Positions 20,259-28,650 of a stretch of DNA of 64,000 nucleotides are shown piece by piece (within the stretch, counting starts at the first letter, position 1; each line of letters begins with the position of its first letter). Both the position numbers and the translations under genes were made by a program. Under the pieces are notes generated by a model. The model was given only the letters and a program-made list of their open reading frames with translations, ran no database searches and was not told the origin of the DNA. Origin of the DNA: Gracilariopsis chorda (Eukaryota; Rhodophyta; Florideophyceae; Gracilariales; Gracilariaceae); contig NBIV01000054.1 in assembly GCA_003194525.1 (NCBI GenBank), forward strand, positions 1-64,000, read 5' to 3'.

Positions 20259-20263
20259 AGCAT
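20259..20263. repeat. Target-site duplication of inner element, left copy (AGCAT)
   Basis: AGCAT immediately before the inner LTR. The same bases stand at 31728-31732 immediately after the second inner LTR. Confidence 0.93.
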
Positions 20264-21070
20264 TGTGGTGCAATGCCCCAAAGGGGAAAAACACCGAAAG
20301 ACGTTCGGGATCTTCCTCTCACGAGGTGAACCCAGTTGGGTAGAGCCCTCCCAGAGGTGTCACGGCGAAGCCGGTTTGTAAGACCAGGGACACCTGTCGC
20401 GACTGGCGCAAGGAGGTGAAGGCGAAGAATCGGTATCCGCGTGAGCGGGGTGTGATCCTCAGTAGAGGTATGTTTCCACGTAAGTGGGGGTGTGTGAGCG
20501 GATGCGCACACGAGGGCCGCGGATAGCGGGAGGTGCTACCCTAAAAGGGGGAAGAAGGAGGGACGAAGTGGGTCGCGAGAGCGACGAGCAGATACGGCAA
20601 TTCCGGTGGACAGAACTCCCTATACAGGGCGAAACACCAATATGATTGGAACAATTATACTCCCAGTGATGGGTTTCTTTAGATGTGCAAGGGGGTTAGA
20701 TGTCCCGTGGTTTACGGCGTTTCCCTCCAAGGAGGAGTAGAGTACGCGCGCAAGCGGCAACAACTAGAGCCAATTCCCCAGGTTGGGGTCCCTTGTTGGG
20801 GAAGTTTTACTGGTGCGACGGCAGTGCGCCGTCGCACTAAGTACTAGCTTCCCAGAAATGGGTGTGAAAATAATAAATAAAATTAACTAAAATACTCCAC
20901 ATTCCGTGGCAACATCCACTACTGTGGCCAACCGCCAATTGACCCAAAACCGTGTCCCACGTGTCCATACCCACCATTGTGGGGCGTAGTTCATATACAC
21001 ACTACACAACCGATAATATCGGGAAAGCGTTCAAGTACCCAGAATCCCTCCCTGAGGGCGTTGCACTTCA
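20264..21070 (-). repeat. Inner element 3' LTR
   Basis: 807 bp, TG to CA, near identical to 30921-31727. It contains a strong stem-loop at 20813-20837. Confidence 0.95.
20813..20837. repeat. 10-bp perfect stem-loop in inner LTR
   Basis: Arms GTGCGACGGC and GCCGTCGCAC flank a 5-nt loop AGTGC. The same hairpin occurs in the other LTR (31470-31494). The related element at 59.5 kb has a weaker hairpin at a comparable LTR position (CGTCG, GCCGCA, CGACG near 59765). Confidence 0.8.
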
Positions 21071-21083
21071 TATTCCCTCCCTT
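21071..21083 (-). promoter_or_regulatory. Polypurine tract of inner element
   Basis: On the minus strand AAGGGAGGGAATA directly precedes the 3' LTR start TGAAGTG, where plus-strand priming is expected. Confidence 0.6.
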
Positions 21084-21127
21084 AAGACGGGAAAACGACC
21101 GCGGACGCGGAGGATTCCCAGACGAAA

Positions 21128-22306
21128 ATGGGTGATAAAAGCTCGTGCTTTGTCTCCGGTTCTCCGGTAAATCCCTCTGCACCAGAGTCATCAAGCACAC
21201 AAACGACAACAACCGCCACCCTCCAAAAGGGAAAAATGAACGACGACAACAATATCAACAACCACAGCCAACCGCCGAGACTTCTCGGGCGATACACCAC
21301 CGGTTTCCGGTCAGTTCCCCTGCCTCCGGGCGATCGAAATCCAGTACAACCGGGGAATATGGCTGCGGCCGCCGACCATCCCTTCGCACTACCACCTTCG
21401 GTGGTGTCCTCCGGAACCACTCCGGTGTCCAACTGGCCAACTTACAACACCCTGGTGGGGCTCAACCCGATGAATCGGAATCACGCGTCGCGCCTGCGCC
21501 TTGCCCCGTGGTTTCACCCGGTCGCCGTCCTCAATGAGGGATTGGTCACGGCTTATGCGGATGGTTCAGACACCCTTCCGGGGGATCTGCCCAGAGCAGT
21601 CACCACATCGTGGGATTGGCGTCACTGGATTGCGATTCCGCGTCACCACCTCCGAAGAAACTCGGGCGAGACCGTCACTGCGGCACAGACCGCGCTGACG
21701 CGCATGGCGTATCAACGGCAGAGCCGGGCTCCATTCGATGTACCGGTCCCACCGGAGTTTGGCTTCGACGTTAGCTACTTCCGCACTCGCGGGGAGATTG
21801 GGTACGGCAAGAACCTGTTCCGCCTCGAGACCCTCGCTTGGAGGAATTTCCCCGCAGCGCGGCAAGAGGCCCTTTGCTGGGAGCGACCGATTATTCGGGC
21901 GGAGTTCAGGTACCTTCCCCGGCAATACCGGTCCAACTTTCTCCAAAAATTCATCCGCTACGAGCGGCGTTGGCGATCCCGATTCGGGTATTTCATCCCG
22001 TATCAGAACGTGGAGATAGAGCGGATTGCGCCGCCTCACCGACTAGGTCGGTATGTAGCACTCCCCGAGTGGTGGCGCTTCCATGAAGCCTGCCGGGGGT
22101 GCTACATAGAACTCCCGCCGGTACTTACGTACCTCGGTTCGCTGCTCATGCAGGATCCCCGGTCGGGGTTGTGGTCCGTAGTGGTTACGGAGTGGGCGGC
22201 CCGCAGTGCGGATCCTCAACGAGGCGTACGACCAGTATCGTCTCTGGTTCCTTCAACCGCGTGTGCGGGCAGCGATCCGAAACCTGGATCTTCGCATCCC
22301 CCTTGA
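21128..22306 (+). CDS. Antisense ORF of inner element, part A (unknown protein)
   Basis: 392 codons from a true ATG, 58 nt inside the 3' LTR boundary and opposite to gag/pol. The N-terminus is Ser/Thr/Asn-rich, then an aromatic- and Arg-rich body follows (SWDWRHWIAIPRHHLRR, FRLETLAWRNFPAARQEALC, KFIRYERRWRSRFGYFIPYQ). Composition looks protein-like and globular rather than a random shadow: W, Y and R are frequent and spaced as in folded domains. No pol gene lies opposite. I do not recognise the family. The last 34 codons overlap part B in another frame, so A and B may be one ORF broken by a frameshift around 22150-22206. Confidence 0.55.
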   Translation: MGDKSSCFVSGSPVNPSAPESSSTQTTTTATLQKGKMNDDNNINNHSQPPRLLGRYTTGFRSVPLPPGDRNPVQPGNMAAAADHPFALPPSVVSSGTTPVSNWPTYNTLVGLNPMNRNHASRLRLAPWFHPVAVLNEGLVTAYADGSDTLPGDLPRAVTTSWDWRHWIAIPRHHLRRNSGETVTAAQTALTRMAYQRQSRAPFDVPVPPEFGFDVSYFRTRGEIGYGKNLFRLETLAWRNFPAARQEALCWERPIIRAEFRYLPRQYRSNFLQKFIRYERRWRSRFGYFIPYQNVEIERIAPPHRLGRYVALPEWWRFHEACRGCYIELPPVLTYLGSLLMQDPRSGLWSVVVTEWAARSADPQRGVRPVSSLVPSTACAGSDPKPGSSHPP

Positions 22307-22910
22307 GGGCCAGGCCAACAATGAAGAGGTCCTCCAATTACTTTGGTACATCGACAGCGTTAGCTGGAGTGAGGTCCCGCTGGAGCAAAGCGGTCGTCTG
22401 GATGGCGGTAGCGGTAACACCGGTGGTCCGGGACTCGGTAGAAACACCGCCCTTGCGGGGGATTTTATCTACTTCGACCCCTGGGAGTTCCGGGAAATTT
22501 CCTCCGAGGAGGCGCGCGAGCTTCGCGATACGCCCCGGCATGTGCCGGAAGACCACCCGGTGGGGTACGTCGATTCCGACGACTACTACCACGCATACGG
22601 CGGGGATGACCCAATGGTCGATAACGAACCGGAAGAACCCGGGGAGATGGACGTAGAGGAAACCGGCGCTAGCGCGGAAGCTTTCCCAGAGGGGGCATCT
22701 CCGGCCGAGCCGGCTGCTGACCCTTCGGCGGCAAGTGCCGGACCTTCTATCCCCAGCGGGGTGGCGGCGAATGAAAACGAAATCATCGCACGTTTCCTCC
22801 GGGGTGCCGGTCTTAGCACTGCCGAGGTATCGGGGGATGTCACCACCATGGCGCACGCGTTGGCCTACCGCCTTGCTGGGGGTTACGCCCCGGGCGATGG
22901 GGGTGAGTGA
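22206..22910 (+). CDS. Antisense ORF of inner element, part B
   Basis: 234 codons, +1 frame relative to part A. It opens with a non-ATG codon (GTG) but continues the style of part A: VRILNEAYDQYRLWFLQPRV, then FIYFDPWEFREISSEEAREL, then an acidic Pro/Ala-rich linker and a C-terminal helix (NENEIIARFLRGAGLSTAEV). With no ATG at its head it probably is the C-terminal half of the same protein, about 590 residues in all. Function unknown. Whether it is transcribed, and from where, cannot be judged here. Confidence 0.5.
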   Translation: MRILNEAYDQYRLWFLQPRVRAAIRNLDLRIPLEGQANNEEVLQLLWYIDSVSWSEVPLEQSGRLDGGSGNTGGPGLGRNTALAGDFIYFDPWEFREISSEEARELRDTPRHVPEDHPVGYVDSDDYYHAYGGDDPMVDNEPEEPGEMDVEETGASAEAFPEGASPAEPAADPSAASAGPSIPSGVAANENEIIARFLRGAGLSTAEVSGDVTTMAHALAYRLAGGYAPGDGGE

Positions 22911-23101
22911 AACCTCTGGTCCAGTTTCCTGGTTCTTCTTTCCCTGGCTATGCCAGTTAGTGTAGTGTAGTATTGTGGGGAGCTAGCTGCTCCCCTGAAT
23001 AAACTTTCCCGTTTAGAACGGTGCTTCTGGGTTGAGTTCCCCGTCTTAGACGGACTTTGCCTTGTTGTCCTTTCCTTTCGCTCTCCGCTCGCGCGGCAAC
23101 G

Positions 23102-24814
23102 TTACCCAACTTGGGCATTAACCAGCGTGGCTGGGGCTGCGGTTCCCGTTTGACGGTGGTATCGCAGGACCTGCGACCGCGGGAGGTGTTCAATTGGCTC
23201 CCACGTATCCCCACTGGGGTCGTACCCGTACCAGCGGACGCGGTATTGTAGAAAACCATCCTGGTCCCAGGTGTGTCCGACAAGTCGGTCTACTACGAAC
23301 TCTCGTTCGTAGACCTGCCGGCCGTGCCGGGTGGTGGGTGTACTTCCCTGCGGGGGCTGCCCGCTGTGCGGTATAATGTCCCTTAGCAGGGTGTTCGGCG
23401 ATAACTCCGACGTTGCCGTGCACTGTCCTGGTGGCCGCTGCTCATGCGGGAAAATATCCCTCAAGAGGGTGTGTGGTGTCACGGTTTTCCCCGGCAAGTC
23501 ATTCCCCATTGGGGTGTCGTTGTTCCCGTCTTCACGGTAGGCCGGGCGAACCGCCAGTCGGCGGGGGATTTGGGCTCCGCCTTCGCGGTTGAGCTCACGA
23601 ACCGCGAGTTTGCGGGAAGATGACCGCTCCTGCGGGATCGGCATTTCCACAATCCCCTGGGGGGTCCCGTGCGACACGGTGATTGGGTGGCAAACCGCCT
23701 CCCTGCCAGGCGCACGAGCGCTCTGCACCATACGTTCGGGCGACGCCGTGGTGTCCCCGGCTACTGACGGGTTGCCTGGGGCTAATTCCGGTACACCGGT
23801 ATTTTGGTCAAAATTCCCCTTTGGGGGGTTCTGGGCAGGTGCCGATGACACCCTTTTCAGGGGAATTGCCGCTGAGCGCAGTGCACCATCTCCGTGAGGA
23901 GGGGCAGCGTCCGGTACGACCGGTTTCGAGCGTGCGATGGCGCGCGTTATTCCCGAGTTTCTCGGTTCTTCGCCGCAGTGATGCGGGGGTTGGCGCAAAT
24001 TATTCCCCGTAGCGGGGGCTTTGATTCCGTCAACGACGGGAAGCGTTTCCAGCGCTGGCGTATCTGTGCCCCTCTTCTCCGCAAGACGCGGGTCTGCTGG
24101 ACCTAATTGGACCGCTTCTGCGGGGGCTTCCGCCAATGGCGGCTTCGATGCATCGCTCTGCTCAAGGGATTGGGGGCGATCGTCACCATACTCCTGTATC
24201 AGGGATCCTTCCCTGACAGGGGTGTGCGGTAGTTGCACTTCAACCTCCCGTGTAGCATGGTATAGTTGCCGCTTTTGCGGGGCCTGCGCGTCTGGTTCCT
24301 GTTGCACAGCACTGCCCGGGAACGGGGGATTAGTGTCGCGTGACATACTCCGTGCTCCACGGTCAGTGTTCCGTATGTTACGGTGTGTTTCCCGTTGCGA
24401 TGGTGATATCGTTCCTCGAAAACGAGTGTTCTCCTCCCCCTCCTTAGACGGAGCGGCGGGATAAGGGATAACATTCCCCGCCTGGCGGGTATAGATGCGC
24501 GCCAGTGGGGCAGACGTGGTAGGGGCGGGCGCTGAGGGGCCCGAATTACCCGGCTGAGCCGGTGAGTCCGACAGAGTCGGTAGGTCTGAGAGTCCCCGGC
24601 TGGGGTGTGGTAGTACCGTAGGTCTAGTACTCCCGGATTGTTCCGGTGTAGCGGAGTCCGTGTAAACGGGGTTGCCTGGATCCAGGACTACCTCTGACGA
24701 AGGAGGAGGGGCAAGGACAACACGATCACGGGAAATCCATTCGTGCGTGTCCCCCATCTCTACCACGACAGTGTCGGTGTTAACAGAGATCACCTTGAAT
24801 GGTCCATCCGCCAC
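23102..24814 (-). CDS. Inner element integrase C-terminus, linker and chromodomain (frame-shifted from pol)
   Basis: It starts with the integrase C-terminal small barrel (VADGPFKVISVNTDTVVVE, SRDRVVLAPP) in a frame offset from the main pol ORF. One missing base near 24830, within CATAACTCTCTCC on the minus strand, explains the offset. About 450 residues of Pro/Ser/Thr-rich linker follow, with a repeated PxTLLRDI(F/I)PH word. A chromodomain ends the protein (YEREFVVDRLVGHTW, QYRVRWYGYDPSGDTWEPIE, about 23150-23320). Chromodomains on integrase steer insertion to marked chromatin in chromoviruses. The linker is unusually long. Confidence 0.85.
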   Translation of the reverse strand: MADGPFKVISVNTDTVVVEMGDTHEWISRDRVVLAPPPSSEVVLDPGNPVYTDSATPEQSGSTRPTVLPHPSRGLSDLPTLSDSPAQPGNSGPSAPAPTTSAPLARIYTRQAGNVIPYPAAPSKEGEENTRFRGTISPSQRETHRNIRNTDRGARSMSRDTNPPFPGSAVQQEPDAQAPQKRQLYHATREVEVQLPHTPVREGSLIQEYGDDRPQSLEQSDASKPPLAEAPAEAVQLGPADPRLAEKRGTDTPALETLPVVDGIKAPATGNNLRQPPHHCGEEPRNSGITRAIARSKPVVPDAAPPHGDGALRSAAIPLKRVSSAPAQNPPKGNFDQNTGVPELAPGNPSVAGDTTASPERMVQSARAPGREAVCHPITVSHGTPQGIVEMPIPQERSSSRKLAVRELNREGGAQIPRRLAVRPAYREDGNNDTPMGNDLPGKTVTPHTLLRDIFPHEQRPPGQCTATSELSPNTLLRDIIPHSGQPPQGSTPTTRHGRQVYEREFVVDRLVGHTWDQDGFLQYRVRWYGYDPSGDTWEPIEHLPRSQVLRYHRQTGTAAPATLVNAQVG

Positions 24815-27800
24815 AGGAGAGAGTTATGGCGCTTCTCCTGTTCCGGGTTGTAGTACTCCTTCCTGATGAAGACGTAGTTATTCGCCCGAATCGGGGACGG
24901 TTTCCCTCGCAAGCGAGCATCAAAATCCCGCTTGTAAGCGGCTTGGGCCCGTGCCATAGACTTCCGCGCAGCGGGGACCAGCTTGGAAAGCCATTGCTTC
25001 CATTGCTGCCGGTAGATAACCACTGATGGGAAATTGTCCAAGGTAGCTTGGGATTCCAGTGCCACAGGCGGGGGTGTTCTAGATAGAACCAACTCGAATG
25101 GCGAAACTCCGGTAGTCCGGTGTACCTGCGTATTGTACGCGTAGGTTACCGCATCAGCGTAGAGATCCCAATTCGTTGGGTGGTCAGCGACGTAGGAACG
25201 TAACGCCGCGAGTAACGTCCGGTTAAACCGTTCAACTTGCCCATTACACTGGGGGTGGTAGGTAGTCGTGAACAAGTTCTTGACATCCAGGATGCGACGA
25301 ACATCCTGGAAGAACTTGCTCACGAACTGTTTCCCGTTATCGGAGAGCACCTCCACAGGGGGACCGTAGACAAAAAACCAGTGCGTCACCAGAGCCTGGG
25401 CCACCGTGAGAGCGGTTATCCTCCGAAGAGGGACAGTCCGTACCAGCTTAGAAAAGCGGTCGGTAATGACAAGTAGAAACTTGTTTCCACGTTTAGTGGT
25501 GAGTAATGGTCCGAGAATATCGATCGCAATAAACTCGAGCGGCGCCCTTGCGGGGAATAGTTTCATCTTCTTCGCATTTTTGCGGAGTTTGACGCGATTC
25601 TTCGCGCATTCGCTACAAAACCGCACAGTTGCGTAGCAATCCACCGCCATTGCAGGCCAATAGAAATCCCTTCGCAGGGTTAGGTAGAGTTTCCTCCCAC
25701 CTGGGTGACCTCCAATGGGGGCGTAGTGTGATAGATGTAACACTCGCGATTGCAGGGAATGTGGTACCACAATCTGTGGGCGGGCTTCGACCTTTCTTAC
25801 GAGGTAGCCTTTGTCGTTTACCCCGAAAGGGAGATCTTCACCACCGTTGATACGGGCACGAATTCTCGTACAGAATGGGTCGCCGAATTGTTCTCGGATC
25901 ATTTCTTCCGGTGATACCGGTACAAAGTTTCCCGGTAACGGGTTCTCAGATTTATCTCGCGATGCGAGTAGTTCGTCAAAATCAGCATCCTCGTCCCAGG
26001 TTTCTGGCCTAGCCTCGACGGCATGTTCCGGATCATCCGGGTCTATAGCCATGAAGCATGGGACTTCATCATCCTCCGTTGGGAGTGCTTCCCCACTTGT
26101 GGGTAACCGCGATAAAGCGTCGGCCTGAGTGTTCTGGGCACCCTTTTTATAAATGACTTGAAAGTCATATTCCGCGAGGCGGAGTCTCCAGCGCATGAGG
26201 CGTCTCGACGGGTCGGAGATATTCATCAACCACCTCAATGAGGAATGATCCGTGTACACGGTGAAGTGAATTCCTATAAGGTAGGGGCGCAGAGTGGTCA
26301 TCGCCCATACGACGGCGAGGCACTCTTTCTCCGATACGGAGTAGTTCCGCTCATGAACATTGAGCGAACGTGACCAATAACCAATTGGATGTCGTTCCCC
26401 TTCGGGGGTGGTTTGAAAAAGAGCACACCCGACTTGGTAGTCGCTCGAGTCCGTATCTACGGAGTATGGCAACCCAAGTTTTGGGAGATGTAGGATTGGT
26501 GCTGATGTGACAGCCTCCTTTAAGGAGTTGAAGGCTTCCGATTGCTCGGGCGTAAATATTCCCAGTTTTGGGGGGTTCCCCTTTCGCAACAACGCGTTCA
26601 GGGGCGCTGCAGTATCCGAAAAGTTCGGGATAAACCGTCGATAGACGTTAACCAGCCCCAGAAAGGAGCGCAGTTCCGTTTGAGTACGGGGTTCTTTCGC
26701 CTCAACGAGGGATTTGACTCGAGCTTTCTCGATCGCTAACCGTCCAGGACGGATAATGTGACCCAGATACTTCACATTATCTGTGAAAAACTCGCATTTC
26801 CTCAACTTGAGGGTAATTCCCGCATCGCGGAGTACGGTCAGCACGTCTCGGACGTGAGTGAGATGGCCGTCCAACAAGTTGGAGAAGATGGTGATATCAT
26901 CAAGGTAGACCAGACAACTCCGCCACTTAAAGCGGTTGAGTAGAATATCTACTGCACGCTGAAAGGTGGCGGGGACGTTGGGTAACCCAAATGGCCTCCG
27001 CTTGAAGCGGTACGTTCCTGCATGGCAGGTGAATGCGGTTTTGTCGCGATCCTCCTGTCTGACAGGTACTTGCCAATATCCCCAATTGGCATCAAGGGCC
27101 GTGAACACGGTGGCGTCTCCAAGGGAGTCAATGCACTCGTCCATACGAGGGATGGGGTACGTGTCCCTAACAGTCACGGCATTGAGCCGGTGGTAGTCGA
27201 CACAGAACCTCCAGGTTGCGTCGGCCTTTAAAGCCAGTACAACTGGGGATGCCCAGGGTGATTGAGCGGGCTCAATCACACCTACGCGGAGCATCTTGTC
27301 CACCTGGGACTGCTCCTCTTCCCGAGCTTTCGGACCTGCCCTGTAAGGGGGTTGTGCAACCGGTCGCGCACCGGGGATTAAATCGATCCGGTGTTCCGTT
27401 GCATCAATCTCGCCAAGCGAGCCATCCCACATTGTGGTGAATTCCCGTAACATAGTACGGAGTTTGTCACGGTGCGACTCTGGCACGTGGCTGAAGTCCA
27501 GCGCTTCAAGTGCTTTTTCCGGATCAATCCGATCATTGCTCGATGGAGCATTGTCCTGTGGAACAGATGTGGTTCGCAATTCCGAGTTACTCGGTATGTT
27601 CGGCGCTGAAGTAGCGGTTTCCTCCCCCTCCTTAGACTTGACGTCTTCGGACGGCGGGGCGAACTCCTCAGAAGAGGTGGTAACTCCGAGTACATCGGCG
27701 GCTGTCATCTTCGTTGGCAGCATTCCCATAGGATGGGCGGTTACGCTCCCAATTACTTGGTGTTTTACAAGATACTGGGGGTGTTTGCCAAGGTTGGCAA

Positions 27801-28623
27801 CCAATATCCGGAAAGGAACATCCGGGGAAATGGAGACAATTCCATTAGCCAGCGCTAGCTGGGATTTCTCGTACAACGAGGCGAGGGGTTGCATAACCCG
27901 AAGACCGTGTTGACGGGAATTTACCTGCACCCAGACGTGGGACTCAGCCGGTATAGAAACCGAGGCAGCGACGCGGAGCTTGGTGGACTCGCGGGACGCA
28001 GGCGGTGGTCCCTGCGCAGCAGGGAGCGGAACTTGTTTCCGAGAGGACCACTTTAGCGGGCGGCGAACAATCGGAACCGACGATCCGTCGTCAAGTTCTA
28101 CACGCCTGAGGCGGGGCCTGATTGCGTCGACAAATCTGTCGCAGTAATCACATCTCAGTATCACTGGTGCTGCCAATGAACGGCAAACGATGAAGTCCAA
28201 CTTCACCACGGAGGTACCAAGTCTCACGACGAGGTCCACTGTGCCCACCGTTTGTAACGGATTGTTGTTTGCATCCGAAATGTCGGGGACCACGTCAGAG
28301 CGGATACGCGACCGCACAAGCGGGGGTAACAATGATTCCACAACAACGTTGGGGCCTGCACCTGTATCTAGGACGGTGAGAAACCTCACCATAAACTGGG
28401 GGTCAAGGCCAAGGTCGGCATTGACCTTATAATTGCGCTTGGCCAAGACCAAGACTCTACCGGGAATCCGGGGATTTTTACTCCGTATCCACGGGCGACA
28501 CAACACACCGAGGTGCGCAGAGTCCGCGTCAGCGGTGTCTTTCCTCGAGAGGACTTTCACCGGGGAGCGAGGCGAGGACGCCTCGGGCGCCAACAGCCTC
28601 GTTCTTGAGGACGCCTCTCCCAA
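24790..28623 (-). CDS. Inner element pol: protease, RT, RNase H, integrase
   Basis: 1277 codons. Order: protease (LTVLDTGAGPNVVV), reverse transcriptase (WRFCVDYHRLNAVT, then VYLDDITIFS with the YLDD catalytic pair at 26896-26907), RNase H (YSVDTDSSDYQVG, YTDHSSLRWL), and integrase (HHCC finger HYAPIGGHPGGR...FCSECAKN, then AIDILGP, VLSDNGKQF and HPQCNGQVERFNRTL for the DDE residues). The frame is -1 relative to gag and overlaps its end, so no ATG is expected. The TTG at 28623 is only where the open frame happens to begin. The ORF ends early at a frameshift near 24830; the rest of integrase is in the next entry downstream. Confidence 0.95.
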   Translation of the reverse strand: MGEASSRTRLLAPEASSPRSPVKVLSRKDTADADSAHLGVLCRPWIRSKNPRIPGRVLVLAKRNYKVNADLGLDPQFMVRFLTVLDTGAGPNVVVESLLPPLVRSRIRSDVVPDISDANNNPLQTVGTVDLVVRLGTSVVKLDFIVCRSLAAPVILRCDYCDRFVDAIRPRLRRVELDDGSSVPIVRRPLKWSSRKQVPLPAAQGPPPASRESTKLRVAASVSIPAESHVWVQVNSRQHGLRVMQPLASLYEKSQLALANGIVSISPDVPFRILVANLGKHPQYLVKHQVIGSVTAHPMGMLPTKMTAADVLGVTTSSEEFAPPSEDVKSKEGEETATSAPNIPSNSELRTTSVPQDNAPSSNDRIDPEKALEALDFSHVPESHRDKLRTMLREFTTMWDGSLGEIDATEHRIDLIPGARPVAQPPYRAGPKAREEEQSQVDKMLRVGVIEPAQSPWASPVVLALKADATWRFCVDYHRLNAVTVRDTYPIPRMDECIDSLGDATVFTALDANWGYWQVPVRQEDRDKTAFTCHAGTYRFKRRPFGLPNVPATFQRAVDILLNRFKWRSCLVYLDDITIFSNLLDGHLTHVRDVLTVLRDAGITLKLRKCEFFTDNVKYLGHIIRPGRLAIEKARVKSLVEAKEPRTQTELRSFLGLVNVYRRFIPNFSDTAAPLNALLRKGNPPKLGIFTPEQSEAFNSLKEAVTSAPILHLPKLGLPYSVDTDSSDYQVGCALFQTTPEGERHPIGYWSRSLNVHERNYSVSEKECLAVVWAMTTLRPYLIGIHFTVYTDHSSLRWLMNISDPSRRLMRWRLRLAEYDFQVIYKKGAQNTQADALSRLPTSGEALPTEDDEVPCFMAIDPDDPEHAVEARPETWDEDADFDELLASRDKSENPLPGNFVPVSPEEMIREQFGDPFCTRIRARINGGEDLPFGVNDKGYLVRKVEARPQIVVPHSLQSRVLHLSHYAPIGGHPGGRKLYLTLRRDFYWPAMAVDCYATVRFCSECAKNRVKLRKNAKKMKLFPARAPLEFIAIDILGPLLTTKRGNKFLLVITDRFSKLVRTVPLRRITALTVAQALVTHWFFVYGPPVEVLSDNGKQFVSKFFQDVRRILDVKNLFTTTYHPQCNGQVERFNRTLLAALRSYVADHPTNWDLYADAVTYAYNTQVHRTTGVSPFELVLSRTPPPVALESQATLDNFPSVVIYRQQWKQWLSKLVPAARKSMARAQAAYKRDFDARLRGKPSPIRANNYVFIRKEYYNPEQEKRHNSLLWRMDHSR

Positions 28624-28650
28624 AGGGGAGACTCCCTCAGTTAGTTTTCC
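28616..28650 (-). promoter_or_regulatory. Candidate -1 frameshift site between gag and pol
   Basis: Minus strand: gag ends GCG GAA AAC TAA and pol continues in the -1 frame. Twelve nt beyond AAAAC lies a 6-bp stem-loop (TCTCCC, CTTT, GGGAGA; 28616-28631). The related element at 62557-62590 keeps the same order: GAAAAACTAA, then CTCCC, CCAC, GGGAG. Both have the same -1 relation between frames. The heptamer is not a classical X XXY YYZ, so recoding is inferred. Confidence 0.45.

Larger units (their letters stand above)
19322..20263 (-). repeat. Outer element 3' LTR, first part
   Basis: It aligns to 36470 onwards of the right LTR. The LTR is interrupted after AGCAT (20259-20263) by the inner element and resumes at 31733. 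Confidence 0.95.

Noticed and set aside
24790..24840. Programmed frameshift between integrase core and its C-terminal part in the inner element
   Set aside because: Integrase would not normally be split there. Restoring one base to CATAA-CTCTC gives a continuous domain, so a simple deletion is the better explanation.
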